Of a DNA stretch of 64,000 nt, positions 47,812-56,463 are shown one piece after another. Each line of letters starts with the position of its first letter. Within the stretch, counting starts at the first letter, position 1. This DNA comes from Candidatus Saccharicenans sp. (lineage in GTDB: Bacteria; Acidobacteriota; Aminicenantia; Aminicenantales; Saccharicenantaceae). The position numbers and the translations under genes were made by a program. The notes under the pieces were generated by a model. That model worked only from the letters and a program-made list of their open reading frames with translations, was not told where the DNA came from and made no database searches. Location of the stretch: the NCBI GenBank assembly GCA_026414545.1, contig JAOAIU010000060.1, forward strand, positions 1 through 64,000, in the 5' to 3' direction.

Positions 47812-49499
47812 CTTCCGGACCTCTTGGCGCGCGAAATGTTTTCCAGCTCCTGCCTGGAGAGCAACCTGGCTTTCCCCGACCGGTTCTCCACCACCAGCAC
47901 CCGGTCGGTGCAGGAAATGCAGGGGTCAATCTGGCCGACGATGATGGGGAAATCGGCCAGCTTGTTGTTCAACAGCATGGAGGGAACCGCCTGCAGGTTG
48001 GGATAAGTTGGGGCCCTGACCCGCCAGCGTTCGGGCCGGTTTTCATTACCGGTCAGGACAAAATGCACGGCCTCTCCTCTCGGGGCTTCGACCAGCGACA
48101 GGCCCTGCCGGCCAGCCGGTATTGGTCCTTCCAGTTCAACCGCCAGGGGTTCGTTTTTCGAAAGTTTTTCCAGTCTATCCAGGCACTGGTTGATAATTTT
48201 GATGGCTTCGTAGACTTCCTTCACCCTGACCACCAGCGTTCCCCAGACATCACCGGAGTCGGCCACAGGGACCTCAAACTCCACTTCGTCGTAGGCGGCG
48301 TAGGGATGGTCCCGGCGGGCGTCAATTTTCAGCCCGCGGGCTCTGGCCACCGGCCCTACCAGGTTCCATTTCACTGTTTCTTCCTTAGAAAGATACCCCA
48401 CGCCCCGGGTTCTTCTGTGAATGGTCCGATCCTTGAGGATGGCTTTTTCCAGGGCCTGCATTTCCCTGTCAACTTCTTCCAGAGTAGACCTGATATCCCG
48501 CGAGCTCTCCCGGTTGATATCGCGGCGAACTCCGCCGATTATCACCAGGCCATAGGTCTTACGGTTCCCGGTCAGTCTTTCGGCCAACCACATTATTTTT
48601 TCCCTGATTCTCCAGGCCTGCATGAAGACAGTATCAAAGCCGATCAGGTGCCCGGCCACTCCCAGCCACAGCAGGTGAGAATGCAGCCTTTCCAGCTCCA
48701 GGGCCACCATCCGGATAAACTCGGCCCGCCTTGGAATACTGATACCGGCGGCCGCTTCCACCGCCTGGGCGTAGTTGACCGCATGAACCGAACCACAGAT
48801 GCCACAGATCCTTTCAGCGACAAAGGGTACGTCGTTATAGGTCAACTCGGTCTGGGCCAGTTTCTCGATTCCCCGGTGGGTCATAAAACCACGATACTCG
48901 CAACCCTTGATGTCCTCCCCGTCCACGTAAACTGAAAAATGGGCCGGCTCATGCAGGCTGGCATGGAAGGGGCCAAAGGGAATAATGGAGGTGCCCGGCG
49001 GGGCTTCCTCCAGCCGGAAGGCCACTTCCTCGGCTGCGGGCGGCATCAGGTCATGGGGGACTTCCCGGCGCAGTGGATAAATACCTTCAGGCCAGTCATC
49101 AGACAGCACCAGGCGTTTCCGGTCGGAAAGGTTCCTGAATTTCAGGCCGAGAAGGTCCTGGTATTCTCTTTCTGACCAGCCGGCCCCGGGAATAAAGGGT
49201 GTCAATGAATCAAATTCAGGGTTGTCCCCGGGAGCAAAAGTTCTGAGGGCCACCAGCAAGGAATCTCGGTCAAAGGCAAAGGTGTGAACCAGACCAAATC
49301 CCCGGCCATCCTTTCTGGCATCGTAGCCGATGCCCATCTGGTAGCGGGCACCCTGATTCATCAGGCCTGAGGCGGCCGCGGTCAGAGCCTCCCTTTTCAG
49401 GTCGATAAAAAGCCGTCCCGGAAAAGGGGTTTCAGCCGAAATGAGATTACCACCCAGTTCTTTCTCCAACCAGCGACGGAGTTTCTCTGCCCGGCTCAT
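47808..49499 (-). CDS. [NiFe] hydrogenase large subunit, HycE-type (NuoC+NuoD fusion)
   Basis: 563 residues, matching E. coli HycE (569). Residues 1-150 are NuoC-like (RLFIDLKREAL ... YQDLLGL). The NiFe centre ligands are intact: Cys232 and Cys235 in RICGICGSVHA, Cys527 and Cys530 in DPCISCTDR. After Arg533 a 30-residue basic tail follows, exactly like the C-terminal peptide that HycI removes from HycE; the protease gene lies two genes upstream. It therefore looks catalytically competent for H2 production or uptake. Group 4 (FHL-like) by architecture. Confidence 0.95.
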   Translation of the reverse strand: MSRAEKLRRWLEKELGGNLISAETPFPGRLFIDLKREALTAAASGLMNQGARYQMGIGYDARKDGRGFGLVHTFAFDRDSLLVALRTFAPGDNPEFDSLTPFIPGAGWSEREYQDLLGLKFRNLSDRKRLVLSDDWPEGIYPLRREVPHDLMPPAAEEVAFRLEEAPPGTSIIPFGPFHASLHEPAHFSVYVDGEDIKGCEYRGFMTHRGIEKLAQTELTYNDVPFVAERICGICGSVHAVNYAQAVEAAAGISIPRRAEFIRMVALELERLHSHLLWLGVAGHLIGFDTVFMQAWRIREKIMWLAERLTGNRKTYGLVIIGGVRRDINRESSRDIRSTLEEVDREMQALEKAILKDRTIHRRTRGVGYLSKEETVKWNLVGPVARARGLKIDARRDHPYAAYDEVEFEVPVADSGDVWGTLVVRVKEVYEAIKIINQCLDRLEKLSKNEPLAVELEGPIPAGRQGLSLVEAPRGEAVHFVLTGNENRPERWRVRAPTYPNLQAVPSMLLNNKLADFPIIVGQIDPCISCTDRVLVVENRSGKARLLSRQELENISRAKRSGR

Positions 49500-51376
49500 G
49501 AAATTACCCCTTTTCCCGAAGGTACAGACCCCGGCAACTCTTCATCATCAACCACCACATTTTTATTAGCTCCGGTCCACCGGAAAAATTTCTTCAGGTC
49601 GGAAAACATGTTGCGGTCGGCATAAACATTATTCTTGTTGAGGTCCTGGTAGCCGCAGAGCCAGGCCGGAACCACGGTTTCCTTAGCCCCGGCCGATTGC
49701 CTGACCAGGCGGGCCAGGAAAGTCAGAACCAGGAGCAGGACCAGCATGGCCAGGGGGGCGGCCGCGGCCAACAAAGCTGGCCCATCGAAAATCTGGAGCC
49801 CCAGCGGGTTCGTCTTCAAACCGTCAGGGCTTACTCCTGGCAGCAAAAAGCCCTCGGCTGCGGAGAGGCTGCGGCCGATGAGCCTGACGTAAGCCAGCGG
49901 CAGGAAGGCCTGGCTCAGGCAGACAGCCCCCAGGAAAATTTTTGGAATCAGAAGTGAAGCCGGCACTTCCCTGATTTCTTTTTTCAGTTTCCAGCTGGCT
50001 CCGGCCGAGGTAAAAGCCAGCCCGAAAAATTTCACGTAGCAGGCCAGAGTAAAGGCAGCGGTGAACAGGGCCACTATCCCGGCCAGGGTTAAAGGCAGGC
50101 TATCTTTACCAGCCAGGAAATTCCCGGCAATCATCAACCACTTACTAACAAAACCGCTGGAGGCCGGCATCCCGGAAATAGAATAGGAGGCCAGGGCCGC
50201 CAGGATAGCGGTAGCAGGCATGAAAGACAGGAGGCCGCCCAGCCGGTTAAGGTCCCGGGTCCCGGTGGCATAGAGTAAGCTCCCACCGGTCAGGAAAAGA
50301 AGACTCTTAAAAACCCCATGATTCAGGCTGTGATAAACAGCGCCCGTAAAGATAACCCCGGCCAGCGGCCATCCCGAATGCCAGGCTACCAGGCTGCTGC
50401 CCAGGGCAAAGATGATGTAGCCTACCTGGCCGATAGAACTGTAGGCCAGAAGCTGGAGATAATCGCTCTGTTTGATGGCCTGCACCGTGCCGATAAACAG
50501 GGTCAACGTTCCGACCACCAACAGCACCTGGCCCCACAGGCCGGGGCTGAAGCCATTTTCGGCTCCTCTGGCCACGAAGAAAAATATCCTGATCAGCCCG
50601 AATACGCCCGTTTTTTCCAGGATGCCGGCCAGCAGGGCAGCAACCGGCGGGGAGGCTGTGGAGTAAGCCCCCGGTATCCAGAACTGTCCGAGCGGGAAAA
50701 TGCCGGTCTTGAGCCCGAAACCCAATAGAAGCAGGCCGAAAAAAATCGCCGCGGCAACCGGTCCCGAACCAGATAATTTTTCGCCGATTACAGCCAGTGT
50801 ATCGCCGTAATGATACCCTTTAGCCAGGAAGGCCGCGCCGGTTATCAGCAACCAGGCCGATTCCATGAAAGCCAGATAGACCAGGGCTGGCCTGGCTGAA
50901 AGCTTCACCGGCCTGCCCCACCTGACCAGAAAATAAGAGGAAACGGCCATTAATTGCCAGGCCAGGAAAAATCCCGGGCCGAGGTCATCCACCGTCAGCA
51001 GGCCCACCAGGCCAGCAATAAAAACAGGCAGAGCCAGGTAGATTTTCCTGGCTGTCCGGGCCTCGGTTCTTTCATAAAAACCATAAGCAAACAGAGTGGA
51101 GCTCAGGACCAGGACGGAAAGAAGGAGCAGAAAAAGGGCTGACAAACCATCGAGCAACAGGGGCAGATGAATTCCAGCCAGATTTATTTCCAGTTCTACC
51201 GGTTGGCCTCCGCCCAGGATCATGACCCCCTGCCAGGCCAGGAAAAAGCAGCTCAGGGAGTTCAGGAGCGTGCCGACCAGACGGATCGCGTAAGCTCTCT
51301 TTCCCAGGATAAGAGTGGCCAGGAAAGACAGCAGCAGGTTAATTAAACCCAGCCAGAGAGCCTCAGTTCCGGTCAT
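49496..51376 (-). CDS. Hydrogenase antiporter-like proton-conducting subunit (HycC/HyfB/NuoL-like)
   Basis: 626 residues, about 15 membrane spans. Proton_antipo_M signatures: GLKTGIFPLGQFWIPGAYSTASPPVAALLAG (motif KTGIFPLGQFWIPGAYSTA), Lys-containing central helices, YHSLNHGVFKSLLFLTGG and FVSKW. The C-terminal CGYQDLNKNNVYADRNMFSDLKK resembles the HycC/HyfB tail. It couples electron transfer to proton or sodium movement. Only one such subunit is encoded, as in Hyc, whereas Hyf and Mbh complexes have two or more. Four-base overlaps on both sides. Confidence 0.93.
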   Translation of the reverse strand: MTGTEALWLGLINLLLSFLATLILGKRAYAIRLVGTLLNSLSCFFLAWQGVMILGGGQPVELEINLAGIHLPLLLDGLSALFLLLLSVLVLSSTLFAYGFYERTEARTARKIYLALPVFIAGLVGLLTVDDLGPGFFLAWQLMAVSSYFLVRWGRPVKLSARPALVYLAFMESAWLLITGAAFLAKGYHYGDTLAVIGEKLSGSGPVAAAIFFGLLLLGFGLKTGIFPLGQFWIPGAYSTASPPVAALLAGILEKTGVFGLIRIFFFVARGAENGFSPGLWGQVLLVVGTLTLFIGTVQAIKQSDYLQLLAYSSIGQVGYIIFALGSSLVAWHSGWPLAGVIFTGAVYHSLNHGVFKSLLFLTGGSLLYATGTRDLNRLGGLLSFMPATAILAALASYSISGMPASSGFVSKWLMIAGNFLAGKDSLPLTLAGIVALFTAAFTLACYVKFFGLAFTSAGASWKLKKEIREVPASLLIPKIFLGAVCLSQAFLPLAYVRLIGRSLSAAEGFLLPGVSPDGLKTNPLGLQIFDGPALLAAAAPLAMLVLLLVLTFLARLVRQSAGAKETVVPAWLCGYQDLNKNNVYADRNMFSDLKKFFRWTGANKNVVVDDEELPGSVPSGKGVIS

Positions 51377-51912
51377 TCGCCTTTCTCCCTGTTTTCTTGG
51401 TTTTTATTGCCATCTACCGCGAGCTCATTCGTTTTATCTTTGATAAGCCTTTCCACCAGGGAAACAAGTTCCATGGCCGCCTTCTTGACCACTGGCGACA
51501 GCCCATGGCCAAACTCCATGGACTCCGGGACCACTCCCAACAGATAAACTTTTTTCCCGCTTTCCTCGATAATTCTGGCCGTCAGCCGCAAGGACAGCTT
51601 ATGGGTGGAAGCTATCTGGCCGATTTCCTCCAGTTCTTCCAGCGGACCCAGAACGACCGTGCCCGGCGGAGCTGCCAGAATGACGGCGTCCACAAAAACC
51701 ACTTCGCTCACATCCATCCTGGAGATGGGGAAAGCATAATTTTCTGGCACATCTTCCACAGTCATCAATCTTCCTTCCGGAAGCAGAGCCTTCTCCCTGA
51801 GCTTTTCTATGAAATAGGGACCGAAGCCATCGTCGCCGCGCAGATTGTTGCCAATGCCGACCAGACAGGTCTTCCCGGCCAGAACTTTTTGCAGCAGCTC
51901 CAGTGATTCCAT
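51373..51912 (-). CDS. hycI: Hydrogenase maturation endopeptidase (HycI-like)
   Basis: 179 residues. GIGNNLRGDDGFGPYF (about 19-34) with the metal-probing Asp, VEDVPENYAFPISR and FVDAVILAAPPG correspond to HycI-family sites; THKLSLRLTARIIEE and LLGVVPESMEFGHGLSPVV match the remaining conserved blocks. It clips the C-terminal peptide of the large subunit after Ni insertion. ATG 51912 is one base from the stop of the reductase gene; longer frames are not used. Its presence supports an active hydrogenase. Confidence 0.93.
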   Translation of the reverse strand: MESLELLQKVLAGKTCLVGIGNNLRGDDGFGPYFIEKLREKALLPEGRLMTVEDVPENYAFPISRMDVSEVVFVDAVILAAPPGTVVLGPLEELEEIGQIASTHKLSLRLTARIIEESGKKVYLLGVVPESMEFGHGLSPVVKKAAMELVSLVERLIKDKTNELAVDGNKNQENREKGE

Positions 51913-51913
51913 C

Positions 51914-52762
51914 TTAGATCTGTTCTCCCAGAGTCTTAATCTGCCTGTAGGTATAAACCGGGCCGTCAACGCAGACCAGGGTCCGGCCGATGGCACAATG
52001 CTGGCATTTTCCGATGCCGCACTTCATGTGCCTTTCCAGGGTGGAATAAATCTCCTGTTCCTTTATTCCCTTCAATTTCAATTCTTTGATAACAGCGTTG
52101 AACATCACCGGCGGGCCGCAGACAAAAGCCACGGTATTTTCAGAGGGGAGATTAAGTCCGGCCACCAGCTGGTTGACAAAGCCCACCCGGCCGTCCCACC
52201 CAGGTTCCGGCCGGTCGATGGTGAAATAGGTTTCAAAATCCCGAGTGGCCTGCCACTCCCGGATGGAATCCTTGTACATCAGGTCCCGGGAAGTCCTGGC
52301 CCCGTAGACCAGGATCAGCCGACCGAATTCCTGGCGGTGCTGCAGGACATGAACGATGGAAGACCGGAGGGGAATAAGGCCGATCCCGCCGGCCACGTAA
52401 ATGACATTCTTGCCCTTGATCTCTTCAAAAGGAAAGCCGTTGCCGAACGGCCCGCGAATGCCGATTTTATCTCCGGGCTGAAGCTCATGCAGGGCAGCGG
52501 TCACCTTGCCCACTTTCCTGACCGAGATATGCTTCCGGTCGTTCTCCGGACTGAACGGCAAAGAAACGGCAAACTCACCGGCCCCGAAGACGGTGCACAT
52601 GATGAACTGGCCGGAACGGATCTTGAAGGCCTGCTCTATTTCCTGCCGGTCAAAGGCGAAATAAAATGTCCTGACGTCAGCAATTTCCTCGCGGATTTCC
52701 AGCACTGTGGCCACTTCAGGCACGGTTATGATGGGCACCAGCTTGTTCTCCATCTCCCTCAT
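51914..52762 (-). CDS. FAD/NAD(P)-binding reductase subunit (HydG/AsrB-like)
   Basis: 282 residues. FNR-like: an FAD domain with SGQFIMCTVFGAGEFAVSLPFSP (motif GQFIMCTVFGAGE), an NAD(P) domain with YVAGGIGLIPLRSSIVHVL and FVCGPPVMFNAVI, and a C-terminal [2Fe-2S] site with four Cys in CGIGKCQHCAIGRTLVC. This is the gamma (diaphorase) subunit type of sulfhydrogenases and anaerobic sulfite reductase. Start ATG 52762 overlaps the upstream stop (ATGA); ATG 52753 is the alternative. It links the complex to NAD(P)H, with reduction of the pyridine nucleotide or its oxidation undetermined. Confidence 0.92.
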   Translation of the reverse strand: MREMENKLVPIITVPEVATVLEIREEIADVRTFYFAFDRQEIEQAFKIRSGQFIMCTVFGAGEFAVSLPFSPENDRKHISVRKVGKVTAALHELQPGDKIGIRGPFGNGFPFEEIKGKNVIYVAGGIGLIPLRSSIVHVLQHRQEFGRLILVYGARTSRDLMYKDSIREWQATRDFETYFTIDRPEPGWDGRVGFVNQLVAGLNLPSENTVAFVCGPPVMFNAVIKELKLKGIKEQEIYSTLERHMKCGIGKCQHCAIGRTLVCVDGPVYTYRQIKTLGEQI

Positions 52763-53817
52763 TCTCCGGTTATCTCTCTCCGGATGTAGGTCACCACATT
52801 TGGCAAACCGATATCCCCCGGGCAGACCCGGGCACAACGGCCGCAGCCCACACAGCCCGGCCGCAAGTATTTTTTGGACTGGGAATAGGAAAGTTTGCAG
52901 AAAAATCTCTTGTTGCGACGGTCTTCTACCGGTTTCCTCGGATTGTGGTCCCCGGCCATCTTGGTATAGCCCTCGAACGAACAGGAATCCCAGGTGCGGA
53001 CCCGGTCGGTCTGCCCGTCCACCCGATTGACCTCTTCCACGTTGAAACAGGAACAGGTAGGACAGACAAAGGAGCAGGCCCCGCATTCAAAGCACTGGTT
53101 GCCTATGTATTCCCAGACCTCCGGTTTGATAAAGCCCGTGGTCAAGCGGTTGGTGGCTCGGGATACCCAGGCCTTATTTTCCAGCGCAAAGCTATCGAAG
53201 GAAGAAACAGACTCATCAACGATTTTCTCGCGCAGGGACGCGGCCTCGGGTCCGGCCGGCTGCAGGCCGAGTTCTTCCACCAGCTTCTGCCCCTTTCTTG
53301 AGCCGACCTGAACCAGGTAGCCCTGCCCGGCAAAAGTCAGGTCCAGGTCAAATCCTTCCCTGGCAGCCGGACCGCTGTCGGTGCAAACGCAAAAGCACTG
53401 GGGGAAGGGCCGGACACAGGTATTAGAAATGAGGAATAACTTTTGCCGGTGTTCCAGATAGACCTCATCAACAAACTCCTGCCAGAGGAAAAACCGGTCC
53501 AGGCAGAGAATACCGTTCAGGTCACAGGCTCTCAGACCGACCAGGGCCTTTGGCTCAACCTTATCTATTTTTTCAATCGCAACTTTCTGAGAATCCCTCT
53601 CATAAAGATACCTCAGGATTTCTTCATAGTGGGGAAAAAGAACATGCTTGGGGGGATTATATGGAATCGCCGCCTGCAGGTCCAGCCGCTCCGGGACCTC
53701 CAGCCGGTCAAACACCACCTCGCCCGAGATTTCGTCCCGTCGCGGTCCATAAACCGAATAACTTTCAGCCAGCCTGCGGGCCAGCAACTTTACCTGATCC
53801 CCGGGTAGCCAGTACAT
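52759..53817 (-). CDS. 4Fe-4S dicluster electron-transfer subunit (HydB/AsrA-like)
   Basis: 352 residues. Central Cys-rich region FECGACSFVCPTCSCFNVEEV (motif CFECGACSFVCPTC) and a second CVGCGRCARVCPGDIG near the C-terminus, each binding [4Fe-4S]. The N-terminal half (LVGLRACDLNGILCLDRFF; ISNTCVRPFPQCFCVC) is the beta subunit type of sulfhydrogenase and AsrA. ATG 53817 with GGAG six bases upstream. Placed between the molybdopterin subunit and the flavin subunit, it can carry electrons among them. Confidence 0.93.
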   Translation of the reverse strand: MYWLPGDQVKLLARRLAESYSVYGPRRDEISGEVVFDRLEVPERLDLQAAIPYNPPKHVLFPHYEEILRYLYERDSQKVAIEKIDKVEPKALVGLRACDLNGILCLDRFFLWQEFVDEVYLEHRQKLFLISNTCVRPFPQCFCVCTDSGPAAREGFDLDLTFAGQGYLVQVGSRKGQKLVEELGLQPAGPEAASLREKIVDESVSSFDSFALENKAWVSRATNRLTTGFIKPEVWEYIGNQCFECGACSFVCPTCSCFNVEEVNRVDGQTDRVRTWDSCSFEGYTKMAGDHNPRKPVEDRRNKRFFCKLSYSQSKKYLRPGCVGCGRCARVCPGDIGLPNVVTYIRREITGE

Positions 53818-53820
53818 GAC

Positions 53821-55839
53821 TTACTCCAACTTCTCCAGCCGGACGGGCAGGAAAAATTCTTCGTTCTTTTCAAGTTCCGATACCTGGCGGTGCAGAAACC
53901 CCGAAACCATCTCTTCAATAAAATAAGGAATATAAAGCATGCCCGGCAGGATGTCGGGCGAAATGCGGACAGCCAGGCTGATTTCGGCCGCCTCCGAAAC
54001 TATCCTCACCGGCTGTTTCTCCCGCAACCCCAGGGCCCGGGCATCGTCTGCCGAGATTTCTACAAAGCCTTTCGGATAAAGCAGCAGGAGGGCGTTGTAT
54101 TCTCTTTTCGGAATGAAAGTCCTTTTCATAACCGAGTTCTGATGCCAGAAATAATTACTCCGGCCCACGACCAGCTTGAAAGGAAACCGGTCTTCAAACC
54201 CGGAAGACAAACCCTTCAACTGCTCTCGGGTCCTGCCAAATATGAACTTGAACCTTCGCCCAGGCTCCCCGGCCAGGGGAAATTCCGTTCCGCCGGGATT
54301 TTGCTCATCAACTGGCCATTTTATACCCAGGCTGGCTCTCAATTTATCATAGCTGAGACCTGAGTACTGGGGGACAGTCCTGCTGATCTCGGCCATAACT
54401 TCCTCGGCAGATTTATAAGCCCAGGGGTGCCCCAGTGCGCCAGCCAGCTCGCTCAATATTTCCCAGAGAGGCCTGATTTCTGAAGGCGGCTCAACTTTTT
54501 TCTGGCTCAATTGCACCCGTCTTTCTGAATTGGTATAGGTCCCGTCCCCCTCCACATAATTGAGCCGGGGAAAAATTACACTGGCCAGGCCGGCAAAAGC
54601 ATTTCGGTAGGCTCCGAAATAAACCACAAAATCCAGCTCTTTTATCCGGCTGGCCTGGCGGATGATTTCTTCATCATGGTCCACGACCAGCAGGGCCCGG
54701 AGTGATTGATCTTCCTGGAGACAGGCCCCGACGCTCTTTCCTGGCCACCGGTCCAGCCTGACCTGCCAGAGTTCCTCAAATCGTTTCCAGCTATCACCCC
54801 TATCCGTCGGCAAATAGCCGGGCAGAAAAGCTGGAGATACTCCCATGTCCAGGCTTCCCAGCAGGTTGCTGATACCGGTGACCGGGCACAGTCCGCCGGC
54901 GGGGCGGACCAGCTTGCCGGTCATAAGGAACAGATTGAATAGGGCTGACATTGAGCGTCGGTCCAGGCTCTGGATGCCCACGGGATAAAAAGCGTAAGCT
55001 GACTCTGATTCATAAAATTTTCTGGCCAGCCCAACTATTTCCTTCTCATCGACCCCGGTTAGCTCTGAGGCCTGCTTGAGGTCCAGGGACTCCAGGTACT
55101 CAAAATACTGGCTGGCATTTTCAACCCTTTCTCCAAGATGATTACCATTGACCAGGCCTTCAGTCTGCAGAGCCCGAGCCAGGGCTTCGAGCAACAGCCA
55201 GGTGGTACCGGGGTTCGGCCGGAGGTGCTTCTGGCTGAGCCTGGCCATCTGGGTCCTTCGAGGAGAAATCGTGACCAGGAAGGCCCCCGACCGGCTGGCA
55301 AAATGAATCTCGCTGGCAATTATGGGGTTTTGTTTTGTCAGATCGCCCCCCACCACCATGATAAAATCAGCCTGCCTTAACTCCGACAGGGAAGCGGTCA
55401 TGGCCGGCCAGCCACAGCCTTCCAGAAGTATCCTGGCGCTTTCCTCCAACCCGGCATCCGAGCTCAGGCTGAGGTTATTGCTTTTCATGACCGCCCGGGC
55501 GAACTTTCCGAACAGATAATTTTCCTCGTTAGAAGCTCTGGGGGAGCCCAGGAAGGCTACCTCGTGCCCGGAAAAATTTTTTAGACGACGGGCGGCAAAA
55601 TCTATGGCTTCATCATAAGAAACCGCTCGGTACCTGTCACCTTCCCTGATCAACGGCCGGGTTATTCTTTCCTCCGTCTGCAGGAGTTCGTGAATGTGCC
55701 AGCCGCGGACGCATAAACGGCCGCGACTCAGGGGATGGCCGGGCAGGGGATAAACGCCGCGGACCCGGTTGTTCTCTACCTGAAGCAGGTGTCCGCAACC
55801 GGTGCCGCAAAAATTGCAGATACCGCGATGATAAGGCAC
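53821..55839 (-). CDS. Molybdopterin oxidoreductase subunit without catalytic Cys/Sec
   Basis: 672 residues. N-terminal [4Fe-4S] ligands Cys8, Cys11, Cys15 and Cys43 (CNFCGTGCG; GRLCVRG), then the molybdopterin domains and a C-terminal MoCo-dinucleotide-binding domain (VGRSNYFWHQNSVMKRT ... VEISADDARALGLREKQPVRI). Aligned with E. coli FdhF by eye, the catalytic Sec140 position is Gly130 and the following His is Leu; the Lys after Cys42 is Arg45 here. No in-frame TGA is present. So it is not an ordinary formate dehydrogenase. It may be NuoG-like (structural/electron-transfer) or use an unusual substrate. GTG start at 55839 with GGAGG upstream. Confidence 0.88.
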   Translation of the reverse strand: MPYHRGICNFCGTGCGHLLQVENNRVRGVYPLPGHPLSRGRLCVRGWHIHELLQTEERITRPLIREGDRYRAVSYDEAIDFAARRLKNFSGHEVAFLGSPRASNEENYLFGKFARAVMKSNNLSLSSDAGLEESARILLEGCGWPAMTASLSELRQADFIMVVGGDLTKQNPIIASEIHFASRSGAFLVTISPRRTQMARLSQKHLRPNPGTTWLLLEALARALQTEGLVNGNHLGERVENASQYFEYLESLDLKQASELTGVDEKEIVGLARKFYESESAYAFYPVGIQSLDRRSMSALFNLFLMTGKLVRPAGGLCPVTGISNLLGSLDMGVSPAFLPGYLPTDRGDSWKRFEELWQVRLDRWPGKSVGACLQEDQSLRALLVVDHDEEIIRQASRIKELDFVVYFGAYRNAFAGLASVIFPRLNYVEGDGTYTNSERRVQLSQKKVEPPSEIRPLWEILSELAGALGHPWAYKSAEEVMAEISRTVPQYSGLSYDKLRASLGIKWPVDEQNPGGTEFPLAGEPGRRFKFIFGRTREQLKGLSSGFEDRFPFKLVVGRSNYFWHQNSVMKRTFIPKREYNALLLLYPKGFVEISADDARALGLREKQPVRIVSEAAEISLAVRISPDILPGMLYIPYFIEEMVSGFLHRQVSELEKNEEFFLPVRLEKLE

Positions 55840-55920
55840 GTCTCTCTCCTCCAGCAGCCGGGCCTGGTGGAACTCAGACCTTACTCCCCTGCCTTTTAGA
55901 CGGCAAAATACCAGAAATAT

Positions 55921-56433
55921 TCAGTCTTGTAAACTCTCCTGGCCTATCCGGCCGATAAACAGCTTCAAGAGGTAACAAACATTCAGCAGGGAGGACAGGC
56001 CCCCCAGGAATCTTTCCTTTACCATGCCCTTGGGCAACTCATCGACGATGGCCTTCAGCCCGTCCAGAGAAGCCTGGAGCTGCCCGAAGCCAGCAGCCAG
56101 TTCGGGTCCCTGGCCAGACCCGCTCAGTCCCGCCACCAGACCGGCGATGTTTTCGGGCTGGTCAAAAGCCTGGCGGAAAAAATCTTTTAACTCTCTCTTC
56201 ATTCCGGCCATGGATTTTTCCAGGAGGCAGAACCGGGTTAGCTGATAGCCCAGTCTGACTTCTTCCAGATTCCTCTGGACAAATTTTTCTGGATACTTAT
56301 CGAAGTAAGCCTGGCCCAGAGCCTCCATCTCTTCCCGGTCGAACCGGAATTGTCCTTCCAGTCGTCTGACCTGAAGGAAAAATCCCTGAAGGTCGGGCTC
56401 GAGGCGGAAGATTTCGGCCAGGGATTTATCCAT
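55921..56433 (-). CDS. Hypothetical protein in hydrogenase operon
   Basis: 170 residues, mostly helical and acidic, no membrane span or Cys cluster. Conserved-looking blocks: EALGQAYFDKYPEKFVQRNLEEVRLGYQ and DELPKGMVKERFLGGLSSLLNVCYLLKLF. Not recognised. It lies between the first response regulator and the molybdopterin subunit (81-base gap), so a role in sensing, assembly or maturation of the complex is plausible but unproven. Confidence 0.55.
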   Translation of the reverse strand: MDKSLAEIFRLEPDLQGFFLQVRRLEGQFRFDREEMEALGQAYFDKYPEKFVQRNLEEVRLGYQLTRFCLLEKSMAGMKRELKDFFRQAFDQPENIAGLVAGLSGSGQGPELAAGFGQLQASLDGLKAIVDELPKGMVKERFLGGLSSLLNVCYLLKLFIGRIGQESLQD

Positions 56434-56463
56434 TCTTAGGGCTTTCAGAGAAGAATTTTGGGC

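Noticed and set aside
53821-55839. Naming the molybdopterin gene formate dehydrogenase
   Set aside because: The catalytic Cys/Sec position is Gly and there is no in-frame TGA.
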